From positions 1 to 64,000 of the forward strand of contig CAKOAU010000002.1 of the NCBI GenBank assembly GCA_932521035.1: a stretch of DNA of 64,000 nucleotides, in the 5' to 3' direction. Below the pieces are notes generated by a model that was given only the letters and a program-made list of their open reading frames with translations, made no database searches and was not told where the DNA came from. Positions 63,135 through 64,000 of this stretch are shown in pieces. Position numbers and translations under genes: made by a program. This stretch comes from Oscheius dolichura (Eukaryota > Nematoda > Chromadorea > Rhabditida > Rhabditidae). Within the stretch, counting starts at the first letter, position 1; each line of letters begins with the position of its first letter.

Positions 63135-64000
63135 TAAGCCAATACAAAACTCTTGGGCAATTTGAACAGGCCAGTACGGAATAAAAGCCTAATCATTGGA
63201 GAACGTTCGACCACTCTTCTTGTAGAGCTCGACGAGTAGAGTACGAATAATCCAAGATCGAATAAGGTTCGCTGACCGAATAGCGTTTTATAGCCCAAAA
63301 ACTATTATAGTCCAAAAATAGGGGGTAAGCCAATACAAATCTCTTGGGCAATTTGAACAGGCCAGTACGGAATAAAAGCCTAATGATTGGAGAACGTTCG
63401 ACCACTCCTCTTGTAGAGCTCGACGAGTAGAGTACGAATAATCCAGGATCGAATAGGGTTTGCTGACCGAATAGCGTTTTATAGCCCAAAAACTATTATA
63501 GTCCAAAAATAGGGGGTAAGCCAATACAAATCTCTTGGGCAATTTGAACAGGCCAGTACGGAATAAAAGCCTAATCATTGGAGAACGTTCGACCACTCTT
63601 CTTGTAGAGCTCGACGAGTAGAGTACGAATAATCTAAGATCGAATAGGGTTCGCTGACCGAATAGCGTTTTATAGCCCAAAAACTATTATAGTCCAAAAA
63701 TAGGGGGTAAGCCAATACAAATCTCTTGGGAAATTTGAACAGGCCAGTACGGAATAAAAGCCTAATCATTGGAGAACGTTCGACCACTCTTCTTGTAGAG
63801 CTCGACGAGTAGAGTACGAATACCCACAGAGCTAATAGGGTTGTCTGACCGAATAGCGTTTTATAGCCCAAAAACTATTATAATCCAGAAAAAGGTACAG
63901 TAATACGGGGCAGTTTTTGGAAAAGAGGGTAGGAGGTCCGAATTTGTGCTCATTCGAACCGCCTCATCGAGCTGAGTCTAAAAAACCAGCTCCCGTCACA
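63135..64000 (+). repeat. Partial Z-like HOR unit at the right edge
   Basis: Monomers start at 63135 (Q), 63326 (R), 63517 (P, private C to T at 63635) and 63708 (S with GGGAAA, an X-type S). The window ends 293 bp into the 343-bp S, within the long tail. Confidence 0.91.

Larger units (their letters stand above)
1..64000. repeat. Higher-order satellite DNA array filling the window
   Basis: Every base belongs to a head-to-tail tandem array of one monomer family, with no inversion and no interrupting sequence. Short monomers are 191 bp and the long one is 343 bp. All HOR units end in one long monomer, so unit lengths are 343 + 191n (343, 534, 725, 916, 1107, 1298, 1489). I placed 94 unit starts between 294 and 63135, giving 93 complete units, 258 complete monomers and two partial ones. 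Units of the same class differ by no more than a few bases by eye. Such arrays are known from centromeric and pericentromeric heterochromatin and from B chromosomes; which applies here is not visible. GC is about 42%. The array runs off both ends. Confidence 0.97.

Noticed and set aside
274-63871. Many overlapping minus-strand open reading frames of 60-188 codons
   Set aside because: They repeat with the satellite and overlap each other in different frames. A 191-bp period is not a multiple of three, so each repeat shifts frame. The longest (51896-52462) exists only because an extra A near 52267 joins two frames. No conserved protein domain or codon pattern was seen.
1-64000. CRISPR array
   Set aside because: The repeats are 191-343 bp and contiguous, with no unique spacers.
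1-64000. Transposable element or LTR origin of the array
   Set aside because: No terminal repeats, target-site duplications or transposase or reverse-transcriptase coding were seen; all sequence fits the monomer scheme.
1-64000. Ribosomal intergenic spacer subrepeats
   Set aside because: No rRNA sequence is present within 64 kb, which is longer than normal spacers, and the HOR structure fits satellite DNA better.

Overview
The whole 64 kb window is one uninterrupted head-to-tail satellite DNA array with a higher-order repeat (HOR) organisation. I see no gene, RNA gene, transposon or unique sequence anywhere in it. A 64 kb array of this kind, with about 260 near-identical monomers in one orientation, points to eukaryotic heterochromatin (centromeric, pericentromeric or an accessory chromosome). 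The species cannot be read from the sequence. GC is about 42% and CpG is not depleted (hand count: 10 CpG in a 191-bp monomer against about 8.4 expected), so a heavily CpG-methylated vertebrate or plant genome looks less likely than an insect or other low-methylation genome.

Monomers. Taking the start as the first T of TAAGCCAATAC, there are three 191-bp short monomers (here called P, Q and R) and one 343-bp long monomer (S). They differ at a few diagnostic sites: offset 15 (A after a long tail, T otherwise), 24 (GGGCAA or GGGAAA), 60 (CATT or GATT), 83 (CTTCTT or CCTCTT), 111-140 (class-defining) and the tail. S has its own 111-140 segment, and its last 168 bp replace the 16-bp tail of short monomers.

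HORs. Each HOR unit ends with one S and therefore measures 343 + 191n bp. I placed 94 unit starts and 93 complete units: 4 of 343 bp, 46 of 534 (P-S, type X; one is 533), 25 of 725 (mostly Q-R-S, type Y; one is 726), 12 of 916 (mostly Q-R-P-S, type Z), and two each of 1107, 1298 and 1489. These lengths sum exactly to the distance from the first start (294) to the last (63135). Two partial units cap the window.

Layout. 1-2619 X/Y; 2620-3917 a 1298-bp six-mer; 3918-6435 X/Y; 6436-9947 a P-rich block; 9948-15326 X/Y; 15327-16624 the second six-mer; 16625-32340 X/Y with recombinant units and four solo S units; 32341-34363 R-led chimeric units; 34364-36690 X/Y; 36691-43940 mixed Z, X and Y*; 43941-48251 a regular 1259-bp Y*/X alternation; 48252-58441 two copies of a segment offset by about 5.27 kb; 58442-64000 mixed Z, X and Y*. 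A variant Q (Q*, ttttaaag) occurs only right of 37.6 kb, and a C-to-G tail variant occurs only left of 12.5 kb, so copies are shared locally.

Every monomer carries an 8-bp palindrome (GAACGTTC) and, 12 bp after its first base, the start of a 30-bp imperfect dyad centred on GAGCTC. These are the best candidates for a functional element. All open reading frames are by-products of the repeat. All counts and alignments were done by eye.
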